Of a DNA stretch of 64,000 nt, positions 35,041 to 44,421 are shown piece by piece (position 1 is the first letter of the stretch; each line of letters begins with the position of its first letter). The DNA is from Chryseobacterium aureum (GTDB taxonomy: Bacteria; Bacteroidota; Bacteroidia; Flavobacteriales; Weeksellaceae). The notes below the pieces were generated by a model. That model had not been told where the DNA came from and did not search any database. It saw only the letters and a list, made by a program, of their open reading frames with translations. Location of the stretch: assembly GCF_003971235.1 (NCBI RefSeq), contig NZ_CP034661.1:868001-932000 (forward strand), written 5' to 3'. Position numbers and translations under genes: made by a program.

Positions 35041-35099
35041 CAAAGTTATTAAAAATAATTCATATTAATTTTACATTCAGTTAACATTGAGTTAACATT
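35041..35099 (-). promoter_or_regulatory. promoter with upstream TTAACA direct repeat
   Basis: Minus-strand TAACTTTG (35048 to 35041) is a -7 element. Upstream the repeat AGTTAACATTG / AGTTAACATTA (35079-35099 on plus) has TTAACA twice, 11 bp apart, the spacing used by OmpR/PhoB-type regulators. No good -33 TTG is present, so activator dependence is plausible. Confidence 0.5.
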
Positions 35100-35186
35100 A
35101 AGACATAAAATATTGATTTACAGATAAATAAAATTTTAAAAATAATTGAAAATTTAATATTGGAGGCGATTTTTATGTATAAAAAA

Positions 35187-35211
35187 GGGCTAAACCGTTC
35201 AAGTTTAGCCC
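35187..35211 (-). terminator. uvrA terminator
   Basis: Stem GGGCTAAAC/GTTTAGCCC, 7-nt loop, with six T after the stem on the minus strand, 26 bp beyond the uvrA stop. Confidence 0.9.
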
Positions 35212-35236
35212 ATATTATTTTATTTTTTAAACTGTT

Positions 35237-38068
35237 TTACTGCAGCTCTCTCTTCAGGAACTTCCCTGTCAAGCTCTTCTTAGACTTTACAATTTCTTCA
35301 GGAGTTCCCTGTGCTACGATCTGCCCGCCATGTTTTCCACCTTCCGGTCCTACGTCAATAATATGATCTGCCAATTTGATGACATCCATATTATGTTCAA
35401 TGATGATGAATGAATTTCCGAGTTCTACCAATTGATTAATGGCATCCATCAGGATTTTCACGTCTTCAAAATGAAGTCCTGTAGTGGGTTCATCAAGGAT
35501 ATAAAGGGTATTTCCTGTTTGTCTTTTTGCTAATTCGGTGGCTAGCTTGATACGCTGCGCTTCACCTCCTGAAAGGGTTGTCGACTGCTGTCCAAGGGTA
35601 ATATATCCTAATCCTACATCCTGTAAAGTTTTTACTTTGGCAAAAATCTTAGGAATCGGCTGGAAGAAATCTACTGCTTCATCAATGGTCATATCCAGAA
35701 CATCAGAAATTGATTTTCCTTTGTAACGGACTTCCAGTGTTTCTCTGTTGAAACGTTTTCCGTTGCAGGTTTCACAGTGTACATATACATCAGGAAGGAA
35801 ATTCATTTCAATTACTTTCAGTCCTCCGCCCTGACAGGTTTCGCATCTTCCGCCTTTTACATTGAAAGAGAATCTTCCCGGCTTATATCCACGGATTTTA
35901 CTTTCCGGCAATTCAGCAAAAAGGTTTCTGATATCGGTAAACATTCCGGTATAAGTGGCAGGATTGGAACGTGGCGTTCTTCCGATTGGCGTCTGATCTA
36001 CGTCTACAATTTTATCAATATTATCCAGCCCTTCAATCTTTTTGTATGGTAACGGTTCCTGAACCGCTCTGTAGAAATGCTTGTTAAGGATTGGATATAA
36101 TGTTCCGTTAATCAGAGAAGATTTTCCACTTCCTGAAATTCCGGTTACTACCACCAGTTTTCCAAGAGGAATATCCAGGGTTACATTTTTAAGGTTGTTT
36201 CCGGTAGCTCCTTTTAGAACAATATTTTTACCGCTTCCCGCTCTTCTTTCAGCAGGAATTTCTATTTTTCTTTTTCCATTAATGTATTGGGCGGTGATGG
36301 TATCAGCTTTCAATAAATCTTTCGGTTTTCCCTGCCAAAGAATTTCTCCACCGAATTTTCCGGCTCTCGGACCAATATCCAGCACCTCATCGGCTTCCAG
36401 AATCATGTCTTTATCATGTTCTACCACCAATACAGAGTTTCCGATGTCTCTAAGATTTTTCAGGGAATGGATCAGTCTTTCGTTGTCTCTCTGGTGAAGT
36501 CCTATACTTGGCTCATCAAGGATATACAATACATTCACCAGCTGAGATCCGATCTGCGTGGCAAGACGAATTCTTTGTGACTCCCCTCCTGAAAGGGTTT
36601 TTGAACTTCTGCTCAGGCTCAAATAATCCAAACCTACATCCAGCAAGAACTGAAGTCTGGTTTCAATTTCTTTTAAAATCTCGTGAGCAATAATTTTATT
36701 TTTTTCTGAAAATTTATCTTTAACATCAGCCAGCCAGTCTTTTAAATCCGCTAAGCTTAAACCATTAACTTCAGCAATATTTTTTCCATCAATTTTAAAA
36801 CTTAAGCTCGAAGGCTGAAGACGGGTACCATGACATTCCGGGCAGGTTTCTTCTGTGGTGAAATGTCTTTCCAATAAGATTGCTTCATAAGATTCCCTTT
36901 CCTCAATGATCTCTTCCATGAAAGCGATCAACCCGTCAAAACCAATTTTTATTTTCTTGGTAATTCCTGCGTATTTCAGATCTTTGTTGAATTCTTTGTG
37001 ACATCCGTTGTAGATATAATCCAGCGCTTCTTCCGGAATATCCTGAAGCGGTGTTGCCAATCCCAGCCCGAAGATTTCTAGAATATTTTTGATCTGGGAA
37101 AGAATCCATTTGTTAGATTTGATATCTTCCAATGGCAATAATCCTCCCTGGTTGATGGACAGCTTAGGATTGTCAATGAAATAATCTGTATTGATCTTTT
37201 TAATGGTTCCCAGTCCTTTGCAATTCGGGCAGCTCCCTTTTGGAGAGTTGAACGAGAACGTATTGGGTTCCGGCAGGGCCAGAGAATGTCCTGTTTCTGC
37301 ATCCATCAGGTTTTTGGAAAAGTATTCGATATCTGTACTTCCCAGTTTCTGAATTCCGATAATGCCTTCTCCCATTTCCATCGCTGTACGCAATGATTTT
37401 TCCATTCTGCTTTCAGAAGCATTCTCCCCGATGATCCAGCGGTCGATCACAATGTCGATATCGTGGGTTTTATAACGGTCAAGTTTTAAATCATATTCAA
37501 TGTCCTGAAGTTCCCCATCAATTCTTGCCTGTCCATAGCCTTTTTTAGCCATCTGAACAAAGAGCTCATGGTAATGTCCTTTTCTGGAACGAACCACCGG
37601 CGCCAAAAGCATGATTTTTTCTTTTTTATAATTTTCTTTGATGGTTTCAAGGATCTGATCTTCGGTATAGCTTACCAATTTCTGTCCCGTAGACAAAGAG
37701 TAAGCATCCGAAACTCTTGCATATAAAAGACGCAGAAAGTCGTACAGCTCAGTAACTGTTCCAACGGTAGAACGTGGATTTTTATTGGTGGTTTTCTGTT
37801 CAATGGCAATTACCGGAGAAAGTCCTTCAATTTTATCCACATCAGGGCGTTCCAGCCCGCCCAGAAACTGGCGTGCATATGCAGAGAATGTTTCGATATA
37901 ACGACGCTGGCCTTCTGCAAAAATAGTGTCAAAAGCCAGTGAAGATTTTCCACTTCCTGAAAGACCCGTTATCACGACCAATTCATTACGTGGAATTTTT
38001 ACATTGATATTTTTTAGGTTGTGCTCACGTGCTCCGTAAACTTCTATATATTCTGTTGATTTGCTCAT
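35237..38068 (-). CDS. uvrA: excinuclease ABC subunit A
   Basis: 943-residue damage-recognition ATPase of nucleotide excision repair. Two ABC modules: P-loop 1 [13 protein letters not shown] (35-47) and P-loop 2 [13 protein letters not shown], each with a signature ([29 protein letters not shown]) and a Walker B ([20 protein letters not shown]). Zinc-finger cysteines: [24 protein letters not shown] and CETCNGKR. Length is normal (about 940). A -7 element TAATTTTG lies at 38104-38111 (minus). It stands alone. Confidence 0.98.
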   Translation of the reverse strand: MSKSTEYIEVYGAREHNLKNINVKIPRNELVVITGLSGSGKSSLAFDTIFAEGQRRYIETFSAYARQFLGGLERPDVDKIEGLSPVIAIEQKTTNKNPRSTVGTVTELYDFLRLLYARVSDAYSLSTGQKLVSYTEDQILETIKENYKKEKIMLLAPVVRSRKGHYHELFVQMAKKGYGQARIDGELQDIEYDLKLDRYKTHDIDIVIDRWIIGENASESRMEKSLRTAMEMGEGIIGIQKLGSTDIEYFSKNLMDAETGHSLALPEPNTFSFNSPKGSCPNCKGLGTIKKINTDYFIDNPKLSINQGGLLPLEDIKSNKWILSQIKNILEIFGLGLATPLQDIPEEALDYIYNGCHKEFNKDLKYAGITKKIKIGFDGLIAFMEEIIEERESYEAILLERHFTTEETCPECHGTRLQPSSLSFKIDGKNIAEVNGLSLADLKDWLADVKDKFSEKNKIIAHEILKEIETRLQFLLDVGLDYLSLSRSSKTLSGGESQRIRLATQIGSQLVNVLYILDEPSIGLHQRDNERLIHSLKNLRDIGNSVLVVEHDKDMILEADEVLDIGPRAGKFGGEILWQGKPKDLLKADTITAQYINGKRKIEIPAERRAGSGKNIVLKGATGNNLKNVTLDIPLGKLVVVTGISGSGKSSLINGTLYPILNKHFYRAVQEPLPYKKIEGLDNIDKIVDVDQTPIGRTPRSNPATYTGMFTDIRNLFAELPESKIRGYKPGRFSFNVKGGRCETCQGGGLKVIEMNFLPDVYVHCETCNGKRFNRETLEVRYKGKSISDVLDMTIDEAVDFFQPIPKIFAKVKTLQDVGLGYITLGQQSTTLSGGEAQRIKLATELAKRQTGNTLYILDEPTTGLHFEDVKILMDAINQLVELGNSFIIIEHNMDVIKLADHIIDVGPEGGKHGGQIVAQGTPEEIVKSKKSLTGKFLKRELQ

Positions 38069-38226
38069 AATTTGGAGTGACTTTGCCTGAAAATCACAAC
38101 GTGCAAAATTACGGAATTTTATGGAATTTTTTTGAATATAAAGAGGATAAAAGTTTCATAAAAAATTCTTAGGTTTTGTTAAGGGATTGAATCGAAATTA
38201 TTGGATTTTGATTTCGGATCATTATA

Positions 38227-38290
38227 TTTTGGCTAAAGCCAATAAGAGATCTATTTATAAAAAAACGGGCTAAAGCCCGTTCCTATTGAT
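38227..38290. repeat. GGCTAAAGCC double-hairpin repeat, copy 2
   Basis: Hairpins TTGGC-TAAA-GCCAA and ACGGGC-TAAA-GCCCGT with the same loop and spacing as copy 1, then TTCCTATTGATA. Located between tssF stop and uvrA start. Copy 1 has AT instead of CG in one stem pair. Confidence 0.85.
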
Positions 38291-38341
38291 ATTATTCATC
38301 AATTCATATTTTAAACTGATATTGATTTTTTTCAAAAAAAA

Positions 38342-40225
38342 TTACATATCCTGAAAATCCACATCTTCATTGTTTATCCTTACCACATATTCAATTCCGT
38401 CAATAGCTTTGGCAATAATCTGGTTTCTGATAATATTCGCCATATTTTCCCAATAAGCTCTTCCATAGAAAGAATAATTCTGAGGAATAATTTCTACCTC
38501 AACGGTTCTTACAAAACCTTCTTTAGGCTTATTACTGATCATTGTTCCCCTTCTTACTCTTACTTCCCTTAGCTCATCTTTCAGAATCATCCGGCAATAG
38601 TTTTTAACATCTTCCAAAGAAATGATTTTATCTCTGGTGGTGAGTGCATATTTATAAGCCTGAATGCTGTCCGTACCTTTCTGTTCTTCCGCTCCGCCCA
38701 GTGTTTCTGTAAGCAGTACCACGGTTTGGGATTTCAACTGATTGGAAAGCTCGGTTCCCGGACGCATATGATTGGCAAGCGTACAGTGTGTAATCCAAAA
38801 AGCGGCATAGGTATGATCTGTTTTTTCTACGGGTTCCATGATCACGTAGTTCAGCTCCTGTCTGATATTCCTTTTGGCATTGTTTACCTTTTGTACCATG
38901 GATTTCATTTTATCGGACATTTCGCTGAGAACTCCTTTTACATTATCTCTGTTCAAAAGGGAAAATGCGGCAATTTCATCTCTTGTCAGTTCCAGAACGT
39001 TAGCAATCATATCTACTGCATTTCTGCTGGTGAAACGCTCCATCCCCCCTTTTCTTACCGTATATAAACCTTTTTTAAGATCATCTGCCGGTGTAAAAGG
39101 GATTTCGGTATACTTTCTTCCGTCACCGTCCTGCACTTCGTCTACATAAAGGAAATGTTCGCCTTCGTCTGTCACTAAAGGAATATTATTTCCCATGATA
39201 TCTAGGCTGTATTCTGTTTTTTTCCAGCCTCTGTTGTACACCGGAAAGGCATTCAGAACGAATGAGAAATTATCCAGGATTTCTGCCGAAAATTGGGGCG
39301 GAAACTCAAAAGTAAGCCACAGATAACGTTTATTATCAAGGAATTTCGTAATTTCTTCTTTTCCTTCAAGGAAGTTAAGATTCTGCGGAAGCTGTCCCGG
39401 TTCTGTAAACAGACTTTGAGAAATTCCTGTCACTTCAATAAACTTGTGGCGGTAGATACTTTTAATATCCTCAATCACTTTATTTCTGATGGACTGCTCT
39501 TTGAACATCTGCTCATAACCGTCATTTTGGCTTTCCGTAAGATAGCTTAATCCTTCTCTTACAAAGAGAGGATTACCATTGCTTGTAACCGTGATATACG
39601 GCAATAATTTATACACAAAATCAAGGTGTTCAAAAGCAGGATTGGAACAGAATATGCTCAGGTATTTTGGAAAGTTTTCACTGACATATTTGCTGACATC
39701 CACCCCAATTGTAATTTTTCTGTAATCTTCGGGCCTTCCCTGGAATCTTGCAATAGGAATCTTATTAAACCGGTCATCTATACTGTAGCAGGTATTTCCT
39801 ACAAACATAACAGAAGTATGTACTTTATTGATTCTTACATTTCCTACAGGGGTAAAAGGAATATTAATCTGCTTGTCAGATTCTGACTTCACCGTGGACG
39901 TCATCTGTTTACGGAAGAAAAACTCCGTATGTTCCAATAAAACCTCTGAAGATTCATAAGGCTGTGTGAAAGCAACGGAATGAGCCGGTATAGGATGTGT
40001 ATAAATGGATGGTGTAAGCAGTTTTGCCAGTTTTTCCAGGATACGGGCATTCACCGTCTGTATTTCATTATTCGCTTTAAAAACTTCTGTACTGAATGCG
40101 TCTATCAACAGTTTTACAAAAGGATCTAAAGACTGAGGGCTTCTGAGTCCCCATACTTTAGTGGCATTCTGCAGCATTCTTGCCTTTACAGACTCTTTGG
40201 AATATATATTCTGATCTAAATTCAT
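38342..40225 (-). CDS. tssF: type VI secretion baseplate protein TssF
   Basis: 627 residues, long form of TssF/VasA (E. coli about 580), a baseplate wedge protein. It begins YSKESVKARMLQNATKVWG, has PFVKLLIDAFSTEVFKANNE and a run of beta-domains; SVAFTQPYESSEVLLEHTEF and the end KTVEVEIIPQNY-like segment are typical of the Bacteroidota subtype. It is 24 bp downstream of the TssE gene and both share a promoter. No other T6SS gene occurs in the window, so the pair is separated from the main cluster. Confidence 0.85.
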   Translation of the reverse strand: MNLDQNIYSKESVKARMLQNATKVWGLRSPQSLDPFVKLLIDAFSTEVFKANNEIQTVNARILEKLAKLLTPSIYTHPIPAHSVAFTQPYESSEVLLEHTEFFFRKQMTSTVKSESDKQINIPFTPVGNVRINKVHTSVMFVGNTCYSIDDRFNKIPIARFQGRPEDYRKITIGVDVSKYVSENFPKYLSIFCSNPAFEHLDFVYKLLPYITVTSNGNPLFVREGLSYLTESQNDGYEQMFKEQSIRNKVIEDIKSIYRHKFIEVTGISQSLFTEPGQLPQNLNFLEGKEEITKFLDNKRYLWLTFEFPPQFSAEILDNFSFVLNAFPVYNRGWKKTEYSLDIMGNNIPLVTDEGEHFLYVDEVQDGDGRKYTEIPFTPADDLKKGLYTVRKGGMERFTSRNAVDMIANVLELTRDEIAAFSLLNRDNVKGVLSEMSDKMKSMVQKVNNAKRNIRQELNYVIMEPVEKTDHTYAAFWITHCTLANHMRPGTELSNQLKSQTVVLLTETLGGAEEQKGTDSIQAYKYALTTRDKIISLEDVKNYCRMILKDELREVRVRRGTMISNKPKEGFVRTVEVEIIPQNYSFYGRAYWENMANIIRNQIIAKAIDGIEYVVRINNEDVDFQDM

Positions 40226-40249
40226 AATTTTCTTTCGCTGTTAAAAATA

Positions 40250-40690
40250 TTAATCAATAGACATCGGGCTTAGAAACAGCTCTGTTGAAAAACTGAAGCG
40301 TTCTCCTGTTTCCTCCATTTTTGCATTGATGGCAATTCTTACCTTCTTTTTAATTTCGGTGTGTTCTTTGGTATCGTAGCTGTGTTCTACAAACTGGATG
40401 TGAGCATCAATCTGCGGGTTGACGATTCTGGGTTCGTATTCCTGAATCTGTCTTCTCAGGCTTTTGATAAAAACGCTTTCCCAGACGGCACTTGTAACTC
40501 CGTTATCGAATTCAAGGTTCCAAACATCATTTCCATAGTTTTCATCATATCTGTTCTCCCCTTTTTTGGTGGTGATCAGCAGCATAATATTGTGGGCAAT
40601 ACTTTCCCCCATATCGCAGGTATCGATACTCCCTCCTTCGGTCATTAAAGTAGACGGAACGAAAGGCATTCTGTAATTTGGTGTATCCAT
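40250..40690 (-). CDS. tssE: T6SS baseplate protein TssE (gp25-like)
   Basis: 146 residues with a gp25/GPW domain. GGSIDTCDMGESIAHNIMLL and NRYDENYGNDVWNLEF carry the core helix and the E/D-G-x-N-rich lobe conserved in TssE and phage gp25. The N-terminal 20 residues contain MPFVPSTLMTEGG. It is the upstream member of the tssE-tssF unit. Phage or extracellular injection baseplates also have gp25-like proteins, but the neighbour TssF decides for T6SS. Confidence 0.85.
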   Translation of the reverse strand: MDTPNYRMPFVPSTLMTEGGSIDTCDMGESIAHNIMLLITTKKGENRYDENYGNDVWNLEFDNGVTSAVWESVFIKSLRRQIQEYEPRIVNPQIDAHIQFVEHSYDTKEHTEIKKKVRIAINAKMEETGERFSFSTELFLSPMSID

Positions 40691-40797
40691 AACTTTTAGT
40701 TTTTACTTCATGGTTCCGCTTATCTAAAAACGGAATACCAAAATACAAATTTTCACCAAATAATGATTATAATACTTTAAAATATTATGCAAAATAA

Positions 40798-40823
40798 GGG
40801 CTTTCAATCTGAATTGAAAGCCC
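40798..40823 (-). terminator. terminator after the APC permease gene
   Basis: Perfect stem GGGCTTTCAAT/ATTGAAAGCCC with loop CTGA, 26 bp beyond the stop codon; the minus-strand tail is TTATTTTG, weaker than usual. Confidence 0.75.
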
Positions 40824-40849
40824 TGTAATCTTTTATATTTTTATTATGT

Positions 40850-42262
40850 TCAGGCATTGCCCTTTTTCCGGTTGATGAAATAGTATACCGGAAGCCCCAG
40901 CATTACCAAAATAAAACCAGGCCATGTATACTGCTGTTTATAGATAAGCAGCAAGATACAGAAACAGGTTCCTATCAGAAGATAGATAAGAGGTGTTACC
41001 GGATATAGCCATGTTTTATAAGGTCTTTCCAGCTCAGGCTGTTTCATTCTTAAATACATAACGCCAAAAACCGTAATCATATAGAAGAGAACAATCACGA
41101 AGGAGATCATATCCAATAAATTTCCATACTGTCCGCTCAGACAAAGAATTGAAGCCCAAACACCCTGCATCCATAATGCATTTTCCGGAACTTCATTTTT
41201 ATTATTTTTTTCGGCTGATGTAAAGAACATTCCGTCTTTTGCCATTGTCTGAAAAACTCTTGCTCCTGCCAGAATCAATCCATTATTACATCCAAATGTG
41301 GAAATCATAACCAATAAAGCAATAATAACGGTTCCTGCGCTTCCAAAAATATTCTGAGAGGCCGCTACCGCTACCCTGTCGTTGGCTGCAAATGCAATTC
41401 CGTCTCTGTCTAATGCATTTAAGTAGACATAGTTTACTGCTATATAAAGGATCATTACGGCAGAAGTCCCGTAAATCATCGATTTTACTACATTCTTTTT
41501 AGGGTTATCAATTTCACCGGAAACAAATGTTACACTTTCCCAGGCCACAGAACTGAAAACAGAGCCTACCATTGCAGCTGCAATGCCCCCCAGAAGAGTC
41601 ATTCCTCCAATAGGTTCCCAGCCTTCTTTTAGAAAATTACCACTTACATCTTTTGTAAGGTTATTAAAAGAATCTGTACCCCAGCTAAAATTTTCGGATA
41701 AATGCGAGAGATCCACCAATATAAAACCTGCTGCAATTAATCCTAATAAGGCAATAATTTTGGACCCTGTAAAGATATTCTGAAGGATTTTTCCGCTTTC
41801 TACCCCTCTGGTATTGATATAGGTAAGCAAAATGATAACAGCAATCGCCAGAATCTGTATCCATGTAATTTTAAATTCTCCGCTCTGGAAGATAGGTGCA
41901 GCATCATTGAGTGATGGAATCAAATATGCTGTAAATTTACCAAAAGCCATTGCCACAGCAGCAATAGTTCCGGTTTGTATGACGGTGAACAATCCCCATC
42001 CATAAAGGAACCCCATTCTTTTACCAAAAATTTCTTTCAGGTAGGTGTATTGCCCTCCTGCTTTCGGAAACAGTGCGGACAGTTCACCATAGCTTATAGC
42101 CGCGGCCACTGTCATTATTCCTGTAATAACCCACACCACAATCAGCCAGTATCCGGATCCCAGATTCCGCATCATGTCTGCGCTTACAATAAAGATCCCA
42201 CTTCCAATCATAGAACCCATCACGAGCATGATAGCGTCCCATAGTTTTAATTTTTTCTGCAT
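40850..42262 (-). CDS. APC-family amino acid permease
   Basis: 470 residues from ATG 42262 (MQKKLKLWDAIMLVMGSMIGSG), with about 12 membrane helices. LWDAIMLVMGSMIGSGIFIV has the GSGIF substrate loop of the APC superfamily; VAAAISYGELSALFPKAGGQ and SVAWESVTFVSGEIDNPKKN match the LAT/basic amino acid transporter group. Substrate unknown. The start at 42262 is the first ATG; TTG 42268 is less likely. A promoter with -33 and -7 lies 17-48 bp upstream. Confidence 0.92.
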   Translation of the reverse strand: MQKKLKLWDAIMLVMGSMIGSGIFIVSADMMRNLGSGYWLIVVWVITGIMTVAAAISYGELSALFPKAGGQYTYLKEIFGKRMGFLYGWGLFTVIQTGTIAAVAMAFGKFTAYLIPSLNDAAPIFQSGEFKITWIQILAIAVIILLTYINTRGVESGKILQNIFTGSKIIALLGLIAAGFILVDLSHLSENFSWGTDSFNNLTKDVSGNFLKEGWEPIGGMTLLGGIAAAMVGSVFSSVAWESVTFVSGEIDNPKKNVVKSMIYGTSAVMILYIAVNYVYLNALDRDGIAFAANDRVAVAASQNIFGSAGTVIIALLVMISTFGCNNGLILAGARVFQTMAKDGMFFTSAEKNNKNEVPENALWMQGVWASILCLSGQYGNLLDMISFVIVLFYMITVFGVMYLRMKQPELERPYKTWLYPVTPLIYLLIGTCFCILLLIYKQQYTWPGFILVMLGLPVYYFINRKKGNA

Positions 42263-42278
42263 AGTCAAGTATAGGCCT

Positions 42279-42310
42279 CAAATATAATCAAATCTGCCCT
42301 GTATTTTCAA
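42279..42310 (-). promoter_or_regulatory. promoter of the APC permease gene
   Basis: Minus-strand TATATTTG (42286 to 42279) with TTG (42310 to 42308), spacer 21 bp. Confidence 0.75.
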
Positions 42311-42382
42311 GTTTGTTGAAAATACATTAAAAACATCTCTTTTTTGTTGTTTTTTATGCTGTCAGGATTCAATTTTAATTAG

Positions 42383-42390
42383 TACTTTTG
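42383..42390 (+). promoter_or_regulatory. -7 element of the DUF4920 gene
   Basis: TACTTTTG fits TAnnTTTG, 15 bp before the ATG at 42406. The frame begins formally at a TTG (42388) inside this element, which is why ATG 42406 is used. Confidence 0.6.
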
Positions 42391-42405
42391 GAAAAAATAA
42401 TAAAT

Positions 42406-42903
42406 ATGAAATTTAAAGCGATAGTATTGGGTGCTGCTTTAACAGCCTCTTCTTTAGCATTTGCTCAATCCGGTCCGCCGGAAGGAAAAGCTTTGGTAGG
42501 TGACACTTACGGAGATCAGGTCACTTCTTCTGCTGAATCTAAAGCGATTACCGTAGATAAATTAAATAAACGGCTTAAAAAAGATAATAAAAAGGTTGAA
42601 AATGTATCCGTTAAGGGGAAAGTAACCGATGTATGCGACAAAAAAGGATGCTGGCTTACCATTCAGACAGAAGACAATTCTAAGTTTTTTGTAAAAATGA
42701 AAGACTATGCTTTCTTCGTACCGACAGCCCTAAAAGGTAAAAATGTAGTGCTGGAAGGAAATGCTGAAAGAAAAGTAACTTCTGTGAATGAGCAGAAACA
42801 TTATGCGGAGGATGCTAAAAAACCTCAGTCTGAGATTGATGCGATTACACAACCAAAAGAAGAAATCAGATTTGTAGCTAATGGTATTAAAGTGGTTAAC
42901 TAG
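42406..42903 (+). CDS. DUF4920 exported protein
   Basis: 165 residues with signal peptide (MKFKAIVLGAALTASSLAFA, then Q). The mature domain is DUF4920: VENVSVKGKVTDVCDKKGCW, LTIQTEDNSKFFVKMKDYAF and an OB-fold-like strand pattern. The two Cys (CDKKGCW) may bind metal or form a disulfide. Length is standard. A dispersed repeat has landed between the stop and the hairpin at 43093. Confidence 0.85.
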   Translation: MKFKAIVLGAALTASSLAFAQSGPPEGKALVGDTYGDQVTSSAESKAITVDKLNKRLKKDNKKVENVSVKGKVTDVCDKKGCWLTIQTEDNSKFFVKMKDYAFFVPTALKGKNVVLEGNAERKVTSVNEQKHYAEDAKKPQSEIDAITQPKEEIRFVANGIKVVN

Positions 42904-43311
42904 AGTTTAATCATTAATAAAATCCAAATTCTATATTTTGGGATCAGGTTTTGGCTAAACCCGGATTGATGTTCTATTTTAGATAAACGGGCTTCCTTCG
43001 ACTTCGCTCAGGACAATAACCGATTCCTATTGATACTAAATTATTTTATATTCAATTTAGTGCTAATCTATTACAAGAAATAAGTATAAAAAATAAAGTC
43101 GATAATTTAAAATTATCGACTTTATTTTTGGGGTTGTTTTAACTTATAAAAAATGTTGGATATATAGTAAAACCATTAAGGAATACTTAAGGAATACTTA
43201 TGAAATAGTTAAGATAAATCATTATGATTTTTAAGCTTAAAGCGAAGCTTATCTTAATACCCTTAAACCCTTATTACATCTTTATATGGTTCAAAAATAA
43301 AAATAAGCTTT
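42904..43311. repeat. 408-bp gap with a chimeric repeat
   Basis: Gene-free. Copy 3 of the GGCTAAAGCC repeat (42948-43036) is degraded: the first hairpin reads TTGGCTAAACCC, and the second has a TTCGACTTCGCTCAGGACA segment (42997-43015) in its middle. So one repeat family is nested in another. The rest is AT-rich with a strong hairpin at 43093-43125 and direct repeats AAGGAATACTT at 43179 and 43190. Confidence 0.75.
43093..43125 (+). terminator. terminator after the DUF4920 gene
   Basis: Perfect 16-bp stem ATAAAGTCGATAATTT with its complement, one-base centre, then TTTTTG. It lies 190 bp beyond the stop because of the repeat in between. Confidence 0.75.
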
Positions 43312-44421
43312 TTAATCTTCGAATGTAAAATCCACCACAGCATCCAGTTTGGGATATTTTGTGGCAGAAATAAATTTCTTTCCGGTACAGTCTATTTCCT
43401 TCCAGCCTTTTCTTTTTTTAACGTCTCCTGCCTCCATTACAAAAGGAATAAATGAAATTTCGTTTTTCCCTTCCTCTTTTATTTCCCTATACTGAACTGC
43501 GATATCCAAGATACATTCATGATCCGTATTCAGCTTTACATTTCTGTAAATTAAGTCATAATGCGTTTCCTGGTTCTCCGGAATTTCAAGGTACGTTTCC
43601 CAGCCAGTAGTGTCAGAATTTAATTCACTGATTGCTTTCAGTGCATAATAAAGGGCGATTGTATAGTATTTTCTTGTGCCTGTTCTGGTATAATCATCTA
43701 CAAAATGCCCTCCTTCAAATAAAATTGTAGGCATTCCGGCTTTAATAAAATTATCACCAGTAGAAGTGGGATAAAATTCATCAGAATATCTTCCGATCTG
43801 GTGAGGAATCATTTCCTTTAAATGGTTGTATACCTTTCCGATTACTGCCATACATTTTTTCCTGTTTTCAGTCACCGTGCGTTCTACGTTTTCAGAAGGA
43901 GCCAAAAAGGAAAGTGTAGCCGGATGAATGCCATCTGTAGTAAAGATGGTCCTCTGCTCATGGAGATTTAAAGCATAATCATATTTCCTGGAAGCAGCAG
44001 CTTTTTTAAGGAATTTAATCTCCTTGCTTGCTTCATTATGAAAATCTCTGTTAAGATCAATATCCGCCGCATTGAGCCGGGTCCATCTTTCAGATCCGTC
44101 CGGGTTCAGCATGAATATAAAATCGAGTTTTATTGTACTGAATAAATCTTCTTTCATTTCCGGAGCTTTATCAAGACTTGCCAGAAGGTCAAGCATGGCA
44201 TGGGTAGCATTGGACTCATTACCGTGCATTTGTGACCAGGCCAGAACCCGGATGTTTCCGGTTCCGATGCTTAACTGATAAATAGGCTTGTCTAAATAGG
44301 ATCTTCCGATCTCCTGAATATAATCGCTGAGATTGGCCTGTAGATAAGAAAATAATTTTTCAGGAGAAATATAGCGATTTGAGAAATCGGGGGTTTGAGA
44401 ATAAATCTGTTCAAAATTCAT
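43312..44421 (-). CDS. M14-family zinc carboxypeptidase
   Basis: 369 residues, no signal peptide. Zinc ligands: His66 and Glu69 in SQMHGNESNATH and His154 in LNLHEQRTIF; the substrate-binding RLNAADIDLNRDF follows NPDGSERWT; the catalytic Glu is in TILFEGGHFVDD. This is a metallocarboxypeptidase of the M14 family, acting on C-terminal residues or murein peptides, exact target unknown. The last 90 residues form an extra beta-domain. The upstream gap of 968 bp has operator-like palindromes, two close to this start. Confidence 0.88.
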   Translation of the reverse strand: MNFEQIYSQTPDFSNRYISPEKLFSYLQANLSDYIQEIGRSYLDKPIYQLSIGTGNIRVLAWSQMHGNESNATHAMLDLLASLDKAPEMKEDLFSTIKLDFIFMLNPDGSERWTRLNAADIDLNRDFHNEASKEIKFLKKAAASRKYDYALNLHEQRTIFTTDGIHPATLSFLAPSENVERTVTENRKKCMAVIGKVYNHLKEMIPHQIGRYSDEFYPTSTGDNFIKAGMPTILFEGGHFVDDYTRTGTRKYYTIALYYALKAISELNSDTTGWETYLEIPENQETHYDLIYRNVKLNTDHECILDIAVQYREIKEEGKNEISFIPFVMEAGDVKKRKGWKEIDCTGKKFISATKYPKLDAVVDFTFED

